The notes under the pieces: generated by a model
Seen by the model: the letters and a program-made list of their open reading frames with translations, nothing else
Told to the model about the DNA's origin: nothing
The model's database searches: none
Program-made: the position numbers and the translations under genes
Origin: Novosphingobium sp. ZN18A2
GTDB lineage: Bacteria > Pseudomonadota > Alphaproteobacteria > Sphingomonadales > Sphingomonadaceae
Length of the DNA stretch: 64,000 nt
Assembly (NCBI RefSeq): GCF_036784765.1
Contig: NZ_CP136651.1
Span: forward strand, 2,046,001-2,110,000
Direction of reading: 5' to 3'
Shown here: positions 1-8,834 of the stretch, in pieces
How the letters are laid out: every line of letters starts with the position of its first letter
How positions within the stretch are numbered: the first letter of the stretch is position 1

Positions 1-73
1 CGCCGCAGGACGCCAGCGGCATAACCGCGGCCATCGCAATTGCCCGCCACGCCAGTTTGGTAAGAATACGCAT
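1..73 (-). CDS. N-terminus of a secreted protein or lipoprotein (partial)
   Basis: Only the first 24 codons lie in the window; the gene runs off the left edge, divergent from rne. They begin with ATG and encode a typical export signal: a basic start (MRILTK), a hydrophobic stretch, then Leu-Ala-Ser-Cys at residues 20-23. That ending fits a lipobox but could also be the end of a Sec signal peptide. In related genomes an N-acetylmuramoyl-L-alanine amidase often sits beside rne; that identity is a guess from context, because no catalytic domain is visible here. Confidence 0.55.
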   Translation of the reverse strand, partial: MRILTKLAWRAIAMAAVMPLASCG

Positions 74-669
74 TTCCGGATCGGTTCTATGCATCGCCTG
101 CAAAGCGGCGGTCCAGCATAAAACGTTCCGGCAGAAAACCTTGCGGCGAAGATAGCGAAAGGGCCGCGCAACGGTTTTGATTGCCGCTTCGCAATTGCAA
201 TGCTAGCAACTCGTTCCATCGGGGCTGTCCAGCCTCGCCGCCTTCCGATCCAGTCACGGGAAACCGGGCAGTGAAAGGCGCGGAAATCCCGCGGCAACGG
301 CGATCTGGACCTGTCCCGCCACCGCGAGGCTCAAAAAGCAATAACGCTTGCGCCGCGCGACAGAGGTTGAAGCCGTGATGATGAGCCGTTTTCCGTTCCA
401 GATTGCATGCGCCGGGCAGGCCCATGCGCGTTGGAACGCCGCCGGCACGCGCCAGTCGCCGCGAATCGTCCTCACCGCAGACACACGAACACCGCCGCCG
501 GTCGGCCAGCGAAACGAACGAAACGTTCCCCCGCTGCGTACCGGCACTTTCGCATTCGCGCCGCGCAGCGGCCGGGAAATCACCCGGACCGAGCGCGCGC
601 GCGCTTACACAAGGAACCGCACCGCGGCATCGGGCCCTGCCCTGCGCCGGTGCGGCTGGAGACATCACA
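74..669. other. Long divergent intergenic region / rne leader
   Basis: About 600 bases separate the divergent secreted-protein gene from rne. Reading frames exist here, including an in-frame extension of rne back to 403, but their Arg/Ala/Pro-rich translations do not resemble any protein. The region should hold both promoters and the rne 5' untranslated leader. Long structured leaders that mediate RNase E autoregulation are known in other bacteria; no specific structure was established here. Confidence 0.5.
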
Positions 670-3465
670 ATGACCACGCGCATGCTGATCGATGCGCGCC
701 ACCAGGAAGAAACCCGGGTGGCGGTGCTCAAGGGCAATCGCATCGAAGAGTTTGATTTCGAGTCCGCAGAACACAAGCAAATCAAGGGAAATATCTACCT
801 CGCCAAGGTGACGCGCGTCGAGCCGTCGCTGCAGGCGGCGTTCGTGGATTTCGGCGGGAACCGTCACGGTTTCCTCGCCTTCAGTGAAATCCATCCCGAC
901 TATTATCAGATCCCCAAGGAAGACCGCGAAGCGCTTCTGGCAGAGGAAGCCGCGCACGCGGAAGAGGAAGCCGCGCTTCGCGCCGCGCAGGAAGCCGAGG
1001 ACGACGAAGACGACGACGCCGATCTCGACGATGAATCGAGCGACGCGCTGGCCGACGAACTCGCCGGTGACGGCGTGACCGAAGTCGACACGTCCGAAAA
1101 GGCCCAGGTCGCCACGATCGAGGGCGGAATGGTCGAAAACGGTTTCGACGGCGACGGCGATGACAGCGACGAAGGCGACGAGTCCGACGACGACGACGGA
1201 AATGGCGAAAGCGGTGACGAGCAGCGCGCCCGCTCCGGTCGCCAGCGCCGGGGCCGCCGCCGGGGCCGTTCGCAGGCCAAGGAAGTGGATGAAGTGCGCG
1301 CCAAGCGCATGGCCCTGCGCCGCCGCTACAAGATCCAGGACGTGATCCAGCGCCGCCAGGTCCTGCTGGTGCAGGTCGTGAAGGAAGAGCGCGGCAACAA
1401 GGGTGCGGCGCTGACCACCTACCTCAGCCTTGCCGGCCGCTATTGCGTGCTGATGCCCAATTCGAGCCACGGCGGCGGCATCAGCCGCAAGATCAGCTCG
1501 GCCGCGGACCGCAAGCGGCTGAAAACGATCATTTCCGAGCTTGACCTGCCCCGCTCGATGAGCTGCATCGTGCGCACCGCCGGGCTGCAACGCACCAAGA
1601 CCGAGATCAAGCGCGATTTCGACTATCTCGCCCGGCTGTGGGACGGCATCCGCGAACAGACGCTCAAGTCCAGCGCCCCGTGGCTGATCCATTCGGACAG
1701 CGACCTTGTGAAGCGCGCGATCCGCGACATCTACAATCGCGAGATAGAGGAAGTCATTGTCGAAGGCGACGATGGCTATCGCGCCGCCAAGGACTTCATG
1801 AAGCTGCTGATGCCCAGCCACGCGCGGCGGGTAAAGCACTATGCCGATCCGGTGCCGCTGTTCCAGCGCTATGGCGCGGAAGACCAGCTGACCGCCATGT
1901 ACGATCCGGTCGTGCAGCTGAAAAGCGGGGGCTATCTGGTCATCAACCCGACCGAGGCGCTGGTGTCGATCGACATCAACTCTGGCCGGTCGACCAAGGA
2001 ACACGGGATCGAGGCGACCGCGCTTTCCACCAATCTTGAAGCCGCGCGCGAGATCGCCCGCCAGTTGCGCCTGCGCGACATGGCTGGTCTTGTTGTCATC
2101 GACTTTATCGACATGGAATACGGATCGAACATCCGGAAGGTCGAGAAGGCGATGAAGGAAGCGCTGAAGAACGACCGCGCGCGCATCCAGGTGGGCCGGA
2201 TTTCGGGCTTCGGTCTGATGGAAATGAGCCGCCAGCGCCTGCGCACCGGCGTGCTTGAGGCCACCACGCGCGCCTGCCCGCATTGCGACGGTTCGGGCCT
2301 TGTCCGCACCGCCTCTTCCGCGGGGCTTTCCGCCCTGCGCATGATCGAGGACGAGGCCGCCAAGGGCAAGGGCAGCGTGATCACGCTCTATGCCAGCCAG
2401 GAAGCGGCGATCTACGTGCTCAACGCCAAGCGCTTCGACCTTCAGGAGATCGAGGAACGCTATGGCGTTTCGGTGGAGGTCATCCCCGAGGGCGAAAACG
2501 AAGGCGCGAAAATGCGCGTTTCCTCGCGCGGGCCACGGCCCGACTTCGTTCCCAGTTTCGAACCCATCGTCGACGATGACGAACCGGAAATCGAGGACGA
2601 GGACGAATTCGAAGACGAAGACGAAAGCCAGCGCGAAAGCGGTGAAGGTTCCGGCCGCAAGAAGCGCCGTCGCCGCCGTCGCGGCCGCAATCGCGACCGT
2701 GCCGACAATGGCGACAATAGCGACGAACAGGACGAGGCTGACGCTTCTGCCGATACTGCAACCGATGAAGATGCTGGCGACAGCGAGGAAACCGGTGAAA
2801 CCGCCGAAGGCGAAGAAGATCGTCCGCGCAAGCGCCGCCGTCGCGGCCGCCGCCGGCGTGGCGGTCCGCGCGAAGACGGCCAGGACAATGGCGAAGCCGG
2901 CGTCGACAATGCGATAGAGGAAGGTGCGGACAGCGAAGCGATGAACGAGATGAGCGAACAGCTCATCGACGACATCGCGGTTATCGCGGAGCCGGATGCC
3001 GCTGCCGCAGACGCTCCGGCCGAGACGGCTCAGGCGGACGAGGCTCCCGCAGAGGAGGTGAAGCCGAAGAAGCGCACCCGCCGCAAGAAGGCCGACGCTG
3101 CCGCGCAGGACACCCCTGCCGCCGACGCTCCGGTTGCGGAGGAAGCGCCGGCCAAGCCCAAGCGCACCCGCCGCAAGAAGGCCGATGCCGAGCCGGTTGC
3201 CGAAGAGTCGCAAGCCGCCGAAGAGGCTCCGGCAAAGCCGAAGCGCACCCGTCGCAAGAAGGCCGATGCGCCCAAGGAAGAAGCGCCGCAGGCCGACACC
3301 CCGGCAGAGCCGGAAGCGCCCGCCAAGGCCGAAGAACCTGCCGCGACTCCATCGGATGCGCCCGAAACGGCCGTGACGGAATCCGCAGAAGCGCCGGATG
3401 CCGAAACCTCGGAAGACCAGGAGGCTCCGCGTCGCGGCTGGTGGCAGCGAACGTTCGGCAACTGA
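670..3465 (+). CDS. rne: Ribonuclease E
   Basis: Endoribonuclease that initiates mRNA decay and processes structured RNAs, and scaffolds the degradosome; 931 residues. The start is the ATG of MTTRMLIDARHQEE, preceded by GGAGA; the longer in-frame extension is not protein-like. The S1 domain is split by a long Asp/Glu-rich insertion around residues 95-210, typical of alphaproteobacterial RNase E. The catalytic region is present: VSIDINSG near 432 and VVIDFIDM near 476 supply the metal-binding aspartates, and CPHC at 536-539 is the zinc link. The C-terminal third is low-complexity, with acidic blocks, Arg-rich tracts and four copies of a K(P)K(K)RTRRKKAD motif, ending in a Trp-Trp-containing tip (GWWQRTFGN). 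The next gene follows after 10 bases. Confidence 0.96.
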   Translation: MTTRMLIDARHQEETRVAVLKGNRIEEFDFESAEHKQIKGNIYLAKVTRVEPSLQAAFVDFGGNRHGFLAFSEIHPDYYQIPKEDREALLAEEAAHAEEEAALRAAQEAEDDEDDDADLDDESSDALADELAGDGVTEVDTSEKAQVATIEGGMVENGFDGDGDDSDEGDESDDDDGNGESGDEQRARSGRQRRGRRRGRSQAKEVDEVRAKRMALRRRYKIQDVIQRRQVLLVQVVKEERGNKGAALTTYLSLAGRYCVLMPNSSHGGGISRKISSAADRKRLKTIISELDLPRSMSCIVRTAGLQRTKTEIKRDFDYLARLWDGIREQTLKSSAPWLIHSDSDLVKRAIRDIYNREIEEVIVEGDDGYRAAKDFMKLLMPSHARRVKHYADPVPLFQRYGAEDQLTAMYDPVVQLKSGGYLVINPTEALVSIDINSGRSTKEHGIEATALSTNLEAAREIARQLRLRDMAGLVVIDFIDMEYGSNIRKVEKAMKEALKNDRARIQVGRISGFGLMEMSRQRLRTGVLEATTRACPHCDGSGLVRTASSAGLSALRMIEDEAAKGKGSVITLYASQEAAIYVLNAKRFDLQEIEERYGVSVEVIPEGENEGAKMRVSSRGPRPDFVPSFEPIVDDDEPEIEDEDEFEDEDESQRESGEGSGRKKRRRRRRGRNRDRADNGDNSDEQDEADASADTATDEDAGDSEETGETAEGEEDRPRKRRRRGRRRRGGPREDGQDNGEAGVDNAIEEGADSEAMNEMSEQLIDDIAVIAEPDAAAADAPAETAQADEAPAEEVKPKKRTRRKKADAAAQDTPAADAPVAEEAPAKPKRTRRKKADAEPVAEESQAAEEAPAKPKRTRRKKADAPKEEAPQADTPAEPEAPAKAEEPAATPSDAPETAVTESAEAPDAETSEDQEAPRRGWWQRTFGN

Positions 3466-3475
3466 CCTGTAGCAA

Positions 3476-4459
3476 GTGAATAGCGGAACCCCTACCCGGC
3501 CCGAAGATCGCCCAGCGCATCATCGGCCGGGCGGGGGATTTCGCAACCCGCCCGGAAGCCCGCCGAACCGCGCCCGGTTTCGCGATTTCCTGAAATTCCT
3601 GCTGTGGGAAATGCGGAGGGCAAAACTTCCGCCCGTGCCTGAAGGCCTGGCGACCGGCGACAAGCCGGATATCGCGACCATGCCCGAAGGCCATGTGTGC
3701 TGGCTTGGCCATGCCGCCTTCGTCATGCGACTGGGCGGAAAGCTGATCCTGACAGACCCCTATCTGGGAGACGTTGCCGGCCCGATGGGCATGGGGCCGC
3801 GCAGGTTCCTGCCCCCTGCGCTGCGCGCGGACGAATTGCCCCGGCTCGATTGCATCGTCATCAGCCACAACCATTACGATCACATCGATACCGCCGCACT
3901 GCGCGCGTACCGCTACCGCGCGGAAACGCCGGTCGTATGCCCCCTTGGCGTGGGTACATTGCTGCGACGCCTGGGTTTTCCGGACGTGACGGAACTGGAC
4001 TGGTGGGAGACGATCGCCCTTGGGTCTGCGGAGATAACTGCCCTGCCCGCAGTGCATTTTTCGGGACGTGGACCGTTTGACCGTAACAAGACGCTGTGGG
4101 CGAGCATGGCGATTTCGGGGGGCGGCAAGAAGATCTGGTTCGGCGGAGACACCGGATACGGCGCGGTTTTCCGCGAAATCGGAGAGCGCGCCGGTCCGTT
4201 CAATCTCGCACTCGTCGGCATTGGCGCCTATGAGCCGCGCATAATCATGGAACCCAGCCACGCGACGCCCGAAGAGGCGATATCGATCGCCCGCGATATT
4301 CGCGCGGACCGGACCGTGGGCATGCACTGGGGGTCCATCATGCTGACGCCCGAAAACCCGTTTGAGGCGCCCGAACGCTTTGTGCGCGCCGCCCGCGACC
4401 AGCAATATGGCGAAGCCAATGCACTGGTGATGAAAGTGGGCGAAGTCCGCGCGATCTAG
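3476..4459 (+). CDS. MBL-fold metal-dependent hydrolase (NAPE-PLD/UlaG-like)
   Basis: 327-residue metallo-beta-lactamase-fold hydrolase. The zinc motif HNHYDHID (HxHxDH) lies in the middle, preceded by WLGHAAFVM and followed by a GGDTGYG segment and a late GMHWGS histidine, the layout of the N-acyl-phosphatidylethanolamine phospholipase D-like/UlaG-like branch. No signal peptide or membrane segment is evident. It starts with GTG ten bases after the rne stop, so it is probably co-transcribed with rne; the substrate cannot be deduced. The gene ends facing a methyltransferase on the other strand. Confidence 0.82.
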   Translation: MNSGTPTRPEDRPAHHRPGGGFRNPPGSPPNRARFRDFLKFLLWEMRRAKLPPVPEGLATGDKPDIATMPEGHVCWLGHAAFVMRLGGKLILTDPYLGDVAGPMGMGPRRFLPPALRADELPRLDCIVISHNHYDHIDTAALRAYRYRAETPVVCPLGVGTLLRRLGFPDVTELDWWETIALGSAEITALPAVHFSGRGPFDRNKTLWASMAISGGGKKIWFGGDTGYGAVFREIGERAGPFNLALVGIGAYEPRIIMEPSHATPEEAISIARDIRADRTVGMHWGSIMLTPENPFEAPERFVRAARDQQYGEANALVMKVGEVRAI

Positions 4460-4522
4460 CGGCCCAGTTCCGCGTGGAAATACCCCGCGTGTAAATCTCC
4501 CGCGTGCAAATCGGCCCGGTTG

Positions 4523-5155
4523 CTACCCGCTCTTGCGCCCGACGCCCCATTCCATCCAGCCTGCCCACTTCGGCGCTTTGGGCGCATAGGTGCATTCGTG
4601 ATCTTCCAGCACAAAGCCCCCGTCGATCACAGCACCGCCCACTGACCGGGTAAGGTGGCATCCACCGGCGAGCCGCTTCCACACCGGCTCGATCCGGCGT
4701 TGCCACTTTTCAACGCGGTGATCCGGTGAAAGCCCGTGCTCAAGGAACAGGAACTGGCCGCCCGACTTCAGTATGCGCCTCATTTCGGAAAGAACGCGCA
4801 CGGGATCGTCAACCGAACACAGGGTATACGTGCACACGACCGTGTCGAACGTATCGTCGCCGAAGGGAATGGCTTCCCCCTTCCCTTCACGAATATCGGC
4901 GTCCCAACCCTTTTTCCGCGCCTGCTCTTGCGCATAGTCGAGCAGCTTGCGCGTCGGATCGATCCCGGAAAATGCGGAAACTTTCCGGCGATCGTAGAAG
5001 CGCTGGTTGATCCCGCCCCCGCAGCCAAGTTCGAACACGTTTCCGCTTGCCAGCGGGATTACCTTTTCCCGCAGGTCCATGATCGCGGGTGTGCAGCATG
5101 CGCACGTGATCAGGCGCGGCACGATGTGATCGTCGTACCAGGTTTTCAGGCCCAC
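4523..5155 (-). CDS. Class I SAM-dependent methyltransferase
   Basis: 210-residue Rossmann-fold methyltransferase. Motif I is VFELGCGGGINQ, motif II includes FSGIDPTRKLL, and DTVVCTYTLCSVDD and RILKSGGQFLFLEHG follow, the pattern of the UbiE/METTL7-like group acting on small or lipid-like acceptors. The N-terminus carries a Cys pair (CACC). It begins with GTG behind a strong GAGAGGGGGG ribosome site. The acceptor is unknown. It is transcribed towards the rne operon. Confidence 0.78.
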   Translation of the reverse strand: MGLKTWYDDHIVPRLITCACCTPAIMDLREKVIPLASGNVFELGCGGGINQRFYDRRKVSAFSGIDPTRKLLDYAQEQARKKGWDADIREGKGEAIPFGDDTFDTVVCTYTLCSVDDPVRVLSEMRRILKSGGQFLFLEHGLSPDHRVEKWQRRIEPVWKRLAGGCHLTRSVGGAVIDGGFVLEDHECTYAPKAPKWAGWMEWGVGRKSG

Positions 5156-5290
5156 TTGCCCCCCTCTCCGTCTGTTTGCACCTGCTTATCACACGCATGA
5201 AATCGTGCCACCGTGATGAGTGGCGAGCATGTTGCACGATGAAACGCTGTCTCACGCCCGAGGTGCCGCCGCCTGTCGGCCTGACGGTTT

Positions 5291-5324
5291 TGCGTCCGGG
5301 GATCCCCCCGTCACCCCGGACGCA
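5291..5324. terminator. Perfect 11-bp hairpin downstream of the TadE-like gene
   Basis: TGCGTCCGGGG (5291-5301) and CCCCGGACGCA (5314-5324) pair perfectly around a 12-base loop. It lies just past the stop of the minus-strand TadE-like gene. No clear run of Ts follows on either strand, so factor-independent termination is only a possibility. Confidence 0.45.
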
Positions 5325-5338
5325 GCCCCGACAGCCGC

Positions 5339-5740
5339 CTAGCCGATGAACGCCTTCTTCCTGGACACGAGCGTGATGCCCGGCGCCCGGAACAGAACCG
5401 TCGGCAATCTGGTCCGCACTTTCGCTTCGACTTCTATATAGCGCGCATCGCCCGGCGCCCCGCCACGGGAAACGTCTATCGCCGTTGCCGCAAGCGCATC
5501 GCTGCCGTGATAGCTGTCCAGAACGATCTCCCGGATCTGGGCGTCGCTGCGCTGCGGATTTGCCGAAGCATATTGTGCGGCTTCGCTTACCGCGCGGTTC
5601 AACTGGCTCTTCGTCAGTAACAGGCTGCCTGACGAAAGGGTGCCCAACGCCATCGCAAGGACGATCGGCAAGGCCAGGATCGTTTCAACCGCCGCGAAAC
5701 CTTCCTGCCGCCTCGCGAGGCTGGAAAAAACAGTCATCAT
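5339..5740 (-). CDS. TadE/TadG-like pilus assembly protein (orphan)
   Basis: 133 residues. After a short basic start there is a pseudopilin-like GFAAVETILALPIVL segment (residues 14-28): a glycine, a glutamate five residues later, then a single hydrophobic helix. This matches the N-terminal TadE-like region of minor pseudopilins of the Flp/Tad pilus. The rest is predicted extracytoplasmic. There are no other tad/flp genes nearby, so it is an orphan copy or serves a distant tad locus. Two consecutive ATG codons open the frame. Confidence 0.72.
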   Translation of the reverse strand: MMTVFSSLARRQEGFAAVETILALPIVLAMALGTLSSGSLLLTKSQLNRAVSEAAQYASANPQRSDAQIREIVLDSYHGSDALAATAIDVSRGGAPGDARYIEVEAKVRTRLPTVLFRAPGITLVSRKKAFIG

Positions 5741-6097
5741 GTCTGTCGCCCCCGTCAGATCGCATGGCTGCTGGCCAATGCGAATGCCCCCATTCGATGT
5801 GACCGGGTTACGACCCTTGAACCCGGCCCCGGGCGCAATGTGAGCGTTGCAGAGGTTTCTTTCGGGTTAATCTCCATTTCGGACTGATCCGACGGAAAGG
5901 CGAAATTAACCATTCATGGTCGAGTGACGCGGGATAAATCCAATCGCGAAAAAATCGGGCGCTAAGGATAGATTTTTCGCCATTTGCATGGCGGTTGGCG
6001 TTCCCTGCGCTTGCCCGACGCGGCCCAATCGCTAATAGGACTCGACAAGAACGAACTCGGTCCGGGCAATCGGACCCGCACGCCACAGGGGCAGATC
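5741..6097. other. Divergent intergenic region, TadE-like gene / sdhB
   Basis: Around 350 bases containing the promoters of two divergent genes. It holds TTAACCAT at 5906-5913, which matches the CtrA half-site described in Caulobacter; a single 8-mer is weak evidence. Neither strand encodes a convincing protein, and the in-frame extension upstream of the sdhB ATG is not conserved-looking. Confidence 0.4.
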
Positions 6098-6880
6098 ATG
6101 GCAACCTTCACACTTCCGAAGAACAGCAAGATCACCGGCAAGTCGCAGCACCACGCTGCCGCGACCCAGGGCAGGATCCGCAAGTTCAAGGTCTATCGCT
6201 ACGATCCGGAAAGTGGCGAGAACCCGCGCTACGACACGTTCGAGATCGATCTCGACGAATGCGGTCCGATGGTGCTGGACGCCCTGATCAAGATGAAGTC
6301 GGAGCAGGACCCCACGCTCACGTTCCGCCGTTCTTGCCGCGAGGGGATCTGCGGTTCCTGCGCCATGAACCTCAACGGGCGCAATGGCCTCGCCTGCACC
6401 ACGGCTATCGAGGATCTGAAGGGCGAGATTCGCATTACCCCCCTTCCGCACATGGAAGTGGTCAAGGATCTCGTGCCCGATTTCACGCACTTCTATGCGC
6501 AATATGCCTCCATCCGTCCGTGGCTGCAGACCGTATCGCCCACGCCATCCGGCAAGGAGCGCCTGCAAAGCCCGGAACAGCGCGAAAAGCTGGACGGCCT
6601 TTACGAATGCATCCTTTGCGCGTGCTGCTCCACGTCGTGCCCGAGCTATTGGTGGAATTCGGACAAGTTCCTTGGCCCAGCGATCCTGCTGCAAGCCTAT
6701 CGCTGGCTGGCCGACAGCCGCGACGAAATGACCGGCGAACGGCTGGACGAATTGGAAGACCCTTTCCGGCTCTATCGCTGCCACACGATCATGAACTGCG
6801 CGAACGTTTGCCCCAAGGGACTGTCGCCCGCGCGCGCCATCGCCGAAATCAAGAAGATGCAGGCAGAACGGGTTGTCTGA
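6098..6880 (+). CDS. sdhB: Succinate dehydrogenase iron-sulfur subunit
   Basis: SdhB carries electrons from the FAD subunit to ubiquinone in complex II on the inner membrane. At 260 residues it has the usual length. All three clusters are visible: [2Fe-2S] cysteines at 80, 85, 88 and 100 (CREGICGSC...C), [4Fe-4S] in CILCACC at 171-177 with the CP near 238, and [3Fe-4S] cysteines at 181, 228 and 234. The ATG at 6098 precedes [10 protein letters not shown]; an upstream in-frame ATG gives an unlikely extension. No sdhC, D or A gene precedes it, since the upstream gene is on the other strand. Its stop overlaps the start of the thioesterase gene. Confidence 0.95.
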   Translation: MATFTLPKNSKITGKSQHHAAATQGRIRKFKVYRYDPESGENPRYDTFEIDLDECGPMVLDALIKMKSEQDPTLTFRRSCREGICGSCAMNLNGRNGLACTTAIEDLKGEIRITPLPHMEVVKDLVPDFTHFYAQYASIRPWLQTVSPTPSGKERLQSPEQREKLDGLYECILCACCSTSCPSYWWNSDKFLGPAILLQAYRWLADSRDEMTGERLDELEDPFRLYRCHTIMNCANVCPKGLSPARAIAEIKKMQAERVV

Positions 6881-7340
6881 CGGTTTCGCAGGCCGGGGAT
6901 TTCGCAGCGAACCCGATCCGGAAAATCCGGGTTGGCGCACATGGCAGCTGGACGACGAAACGCGCTTCAACGCGTGGATGTTTCCCAAGCTGATCATTCG
7001 CCGCGACGAAGACGGAAAAGCTCGGTTGCGCGCTTTCCCTGAGCGACGGCACACCAACCTTGCGGACAATATCCACGGCGGAACCACGCTTTCGCTGATC
7101 GATATCGCGTTGTTCGGTTGTTCGCGCATGCTTGGCGTTATCGAGGCGGGAACGGCGGTTACGCTCGATCTTTCGGTCCAGTTCATCGGCGCCGGCCGTG
7201 CTGACCTGCCGATCGACGCGGTAACCGAATTGCTGCGCGAAACGCGGCGACTGGTCTTCCTGCGCGGGGTGGTAGAACAGGATGCAGAGATTATCGCCGC
7301 CTTTTCCGGCACCATCCGCAAACCGACGACGCCGAAGTGA
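6873..7340 (+). CDS. PaaI-like hotdog-fold thioesterase
   Basis: 155-residue acyl-CoA thioesterase of the hotdog fold. Typical features are [23 protein letters not shown], where the NxHGG and the following acidic residue form the active-site helix, and [18 protein letters not shown], the central strands. It would hydrolyse acyl-CoA or aryl-CoA esters in the cytoplasm. The proposed start is TTG, overlapping the sdhB stop by eight bases, and its stop overlaps the ATG of zapE, so the three genes form one transcription unit. Confidence 0.8.
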   Translation: MSDGFAGRGFRSEPDPENPGWRTWQLDDETRFNAWMFPKLIIRRDEDGKARLRAFPERRHTNLADNIHGGTTLSLIDIALFGCSRMLGVIEAGTAVTLDLSVQFIGAGRADLPIDAVTELLRETRRLVFLRGVVEQDAEIIAAFSGTIRKPTTPK

Positions 7341-8455
7341 TGCGGGTTAGCGAGCGCTATGCCGCGCTTGTCGCCGCAGGCGAGTTGAAGCCTGACGCGG
7401 ACCAGGCGCGCGCGGCCGAACAGCTTGACCGATTGCAGGCCGAGCTTGAATCGCCTTCTGCGACCCCCGGGATTTTCGCAAAGCTGCTTGGCCGCACCAC
7501 ATCGGTTTCGCCGCGCGGAATTTACATGTGGGGCGGCGTCGGTCGCGGCAAGTCCATGTTGATGGATCTGTTCCACGAAAGCCTGAACGTTGCGGCGAAG
7601 CGGCGCGTCCATTTCCATGAATTCATGCTGGAGGTTCACGCACGGCTGCGCGAGGAGCGCAAGAAGATGGGCGGCGATCCCGTCCTTCCCGTTGCCGCAC
7701 AGATCGCTGCGGAAACCAAAGTGCTCTCGTTCGACGAGATGGTCGTCAACAACAGCGCCGACGCCATGATCATGAGCAGGCTGTTCACGGCCATGATCGT
7801 CGATGGCGGCGTTACCGTGGTCACAACGTCGAATCGCGCGCCAGATCAGCTCTACAAGGACGGGCTGAACCGCGAGCATTTCCTGCCGTTCATCGACCTG
7901 ATCGAGGAAAGGCTGGAAATCCTGCCGCTCGACGGCCCCACCGATTACAGGCTCGAACGCTTGCGCGGCGTTGGCACATGGCATGTTCCCAACGGTCCGG
8001 AAGCAACCGAAGCGGTCCGCGAAGCGTTTTTCCGCCTGACCGACTATCCGCCCGAGGACAGCGAGCACGTCCCCTCCGCCGAACTCGATGTCGGTGGGGG
8101 GCGGATGATGCACGTTCCCAAAAGCCTGAAGGGCGTGGCGGTGTTCAGCTTCAAGCGGCTGTGTGCCGAGGCGCGGGGCGCATCGGACTATCTTGCCATC
8201 GCCCGCAATTATCACACGGTGATCATCGTGGGAATTCCGCAGCTGTCAAAGGAACAGCGCAACGAGGCGGCGCGGTTCGTGACAATGATCGACGCGCTTT
8301 ACGAACATCGGGTGAAGCTGATCGCCACGGCCGATGCCTTGCCGTCAAACCTCTATGCGGAAGGCGATGGCCGGTTCGAGTTCGAACGGACCGAGAGCCG
8401 GCTGATCGAGATGCAGTCGGCAGACTATCTGGCCCTTGGCCACGGCGAGGAATGA
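7340..8455 (+). CDS. zapE: AFG1/ZapE-family AAA ATPase
   Basis: 371 residues. A Walker A motif (GGVGRGKSMLMD, near 63), a Walker B-like SFDEM (near 135) and an arginine-rich C-terminal AAA region identify the AFG1/LACE1/ZapE family: Z-ring-associated ATPase in E. coli, mitochondrial quality control in eukaryotes. The ATG at 7340 shares its A with the TGA of the thioesterase gene; a GTG one codon upstream is the alternative. It sits with sdhB, consistent with a link to respiratory-complex quality control, though that is inference. Confidence 0.88.
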   Translation: MRVSERYAALVAAGELKPDADQARAAEQLDRLQAELESPSATPGIFAKLLGRTTSVSPRGIYMWGGVGRGKSMLMDLFHESLNVAAKRRVHFHEFMLEVHARLREERKKMGGDPVLPVAAQIAAETKVLSFDEMVVNNSADAMIMSRLFTAMIVDGGVTVVTTSNRAPDQLYKDGLNREHFLPFIDLIEERLEILPLDGPTDYRLERLRGVGTWHVPNGPEATEAVREAFFRLTDYPPEDSEHVPSAELDVGGGRMMHVPKSLKGVAVFSFKRLCAEARGASDYLAIARNYHTVIIVGIPQLSKEQRNEAARFVTMIDALYEHRVKLIATADALPSNLYAEGDGRFEFERTESRLIEMQSADYLALGHGEE

Positions 8456-8834
8456 CACGACACCGCACGCACAGCGCCTGATTGTTCGCGCGCATTTTGT
8501 TGTCGGCCAACGCCATCCAGGCGAGTGTCATGGCCGGTCGGAAGGCGCGAAAACCCCGGCGAAAAAATTTCGATTCAGCAAAAGAAAATCCCGCACGGAA
8601 CGGTCCGCGCGGGATTTTGCGTTAACGAATCGGTCATTACCAAGTCGATCTCAGGGAACTATTGCCCCCATGAGACCCTGCGACCCCTTGGTCCTGCGCT
8701 TCATGCGTCAATCGCAAAAACCACAGGCAAACCAGAGGGTTAGCTCACTTGAACAAGAACGACCAGAGCCAGCCACCAGTCATGTTTGCCTCCATCAAAT
8801 GTTGGAGACATTTCTATAGCATTGAGAATGATGG
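8456..8834. other. Intergenic region between zapE and the EAL gene
   Basis: About 380 bases between convergent genes. Apart from the hairpin at 8585-8618 nothing is supported. Short frames on the plus strand, including one of 29 codons ending at 8838, show no family features. Confidence 0.4.
8585..8618 (+). terminator. Candidate terminator after zapE
   Basis: AAAATCCCGC (8585-8594) pairs with GCGGGATTTT (8609-8618) across a 14-base loop. The hairpin is A-rich on the left and T-rich on the right, so it could terminate transcription from either direction between the convergent genes. It lies 130 bases past the zapE stop. Confidence 0.55.

Noticed and set aside
403..669. In-frame N-terminal extension of RNase E
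   Set aside because: Its Arg/Pro/Ala-rich sequence is unlike any RNase E; the family begins at the ATG at 670, which has a ribosome site.
580..3213. Very long open frame antisense to rne (877 codons)
   Set aside because: It mirrors rne codon for codon phase; GC-rich sequence with acidic and Arg-rich tracts opens the opposite frame. Its translation has no family features.
4460..4522. Direct repeat CCGCGTG(T/C)AAATC between convergent genes
   Set aside because: Two short copies only, no spacer pattern; not a CRISPR or a known repeat.
8602..8633. GGAAC-N18-CGTT resembling an EcfG stress promoter
   Set aside because: Spacing is one or two bases too long, it lies within a hairpin, and no plus-strand gene follows.
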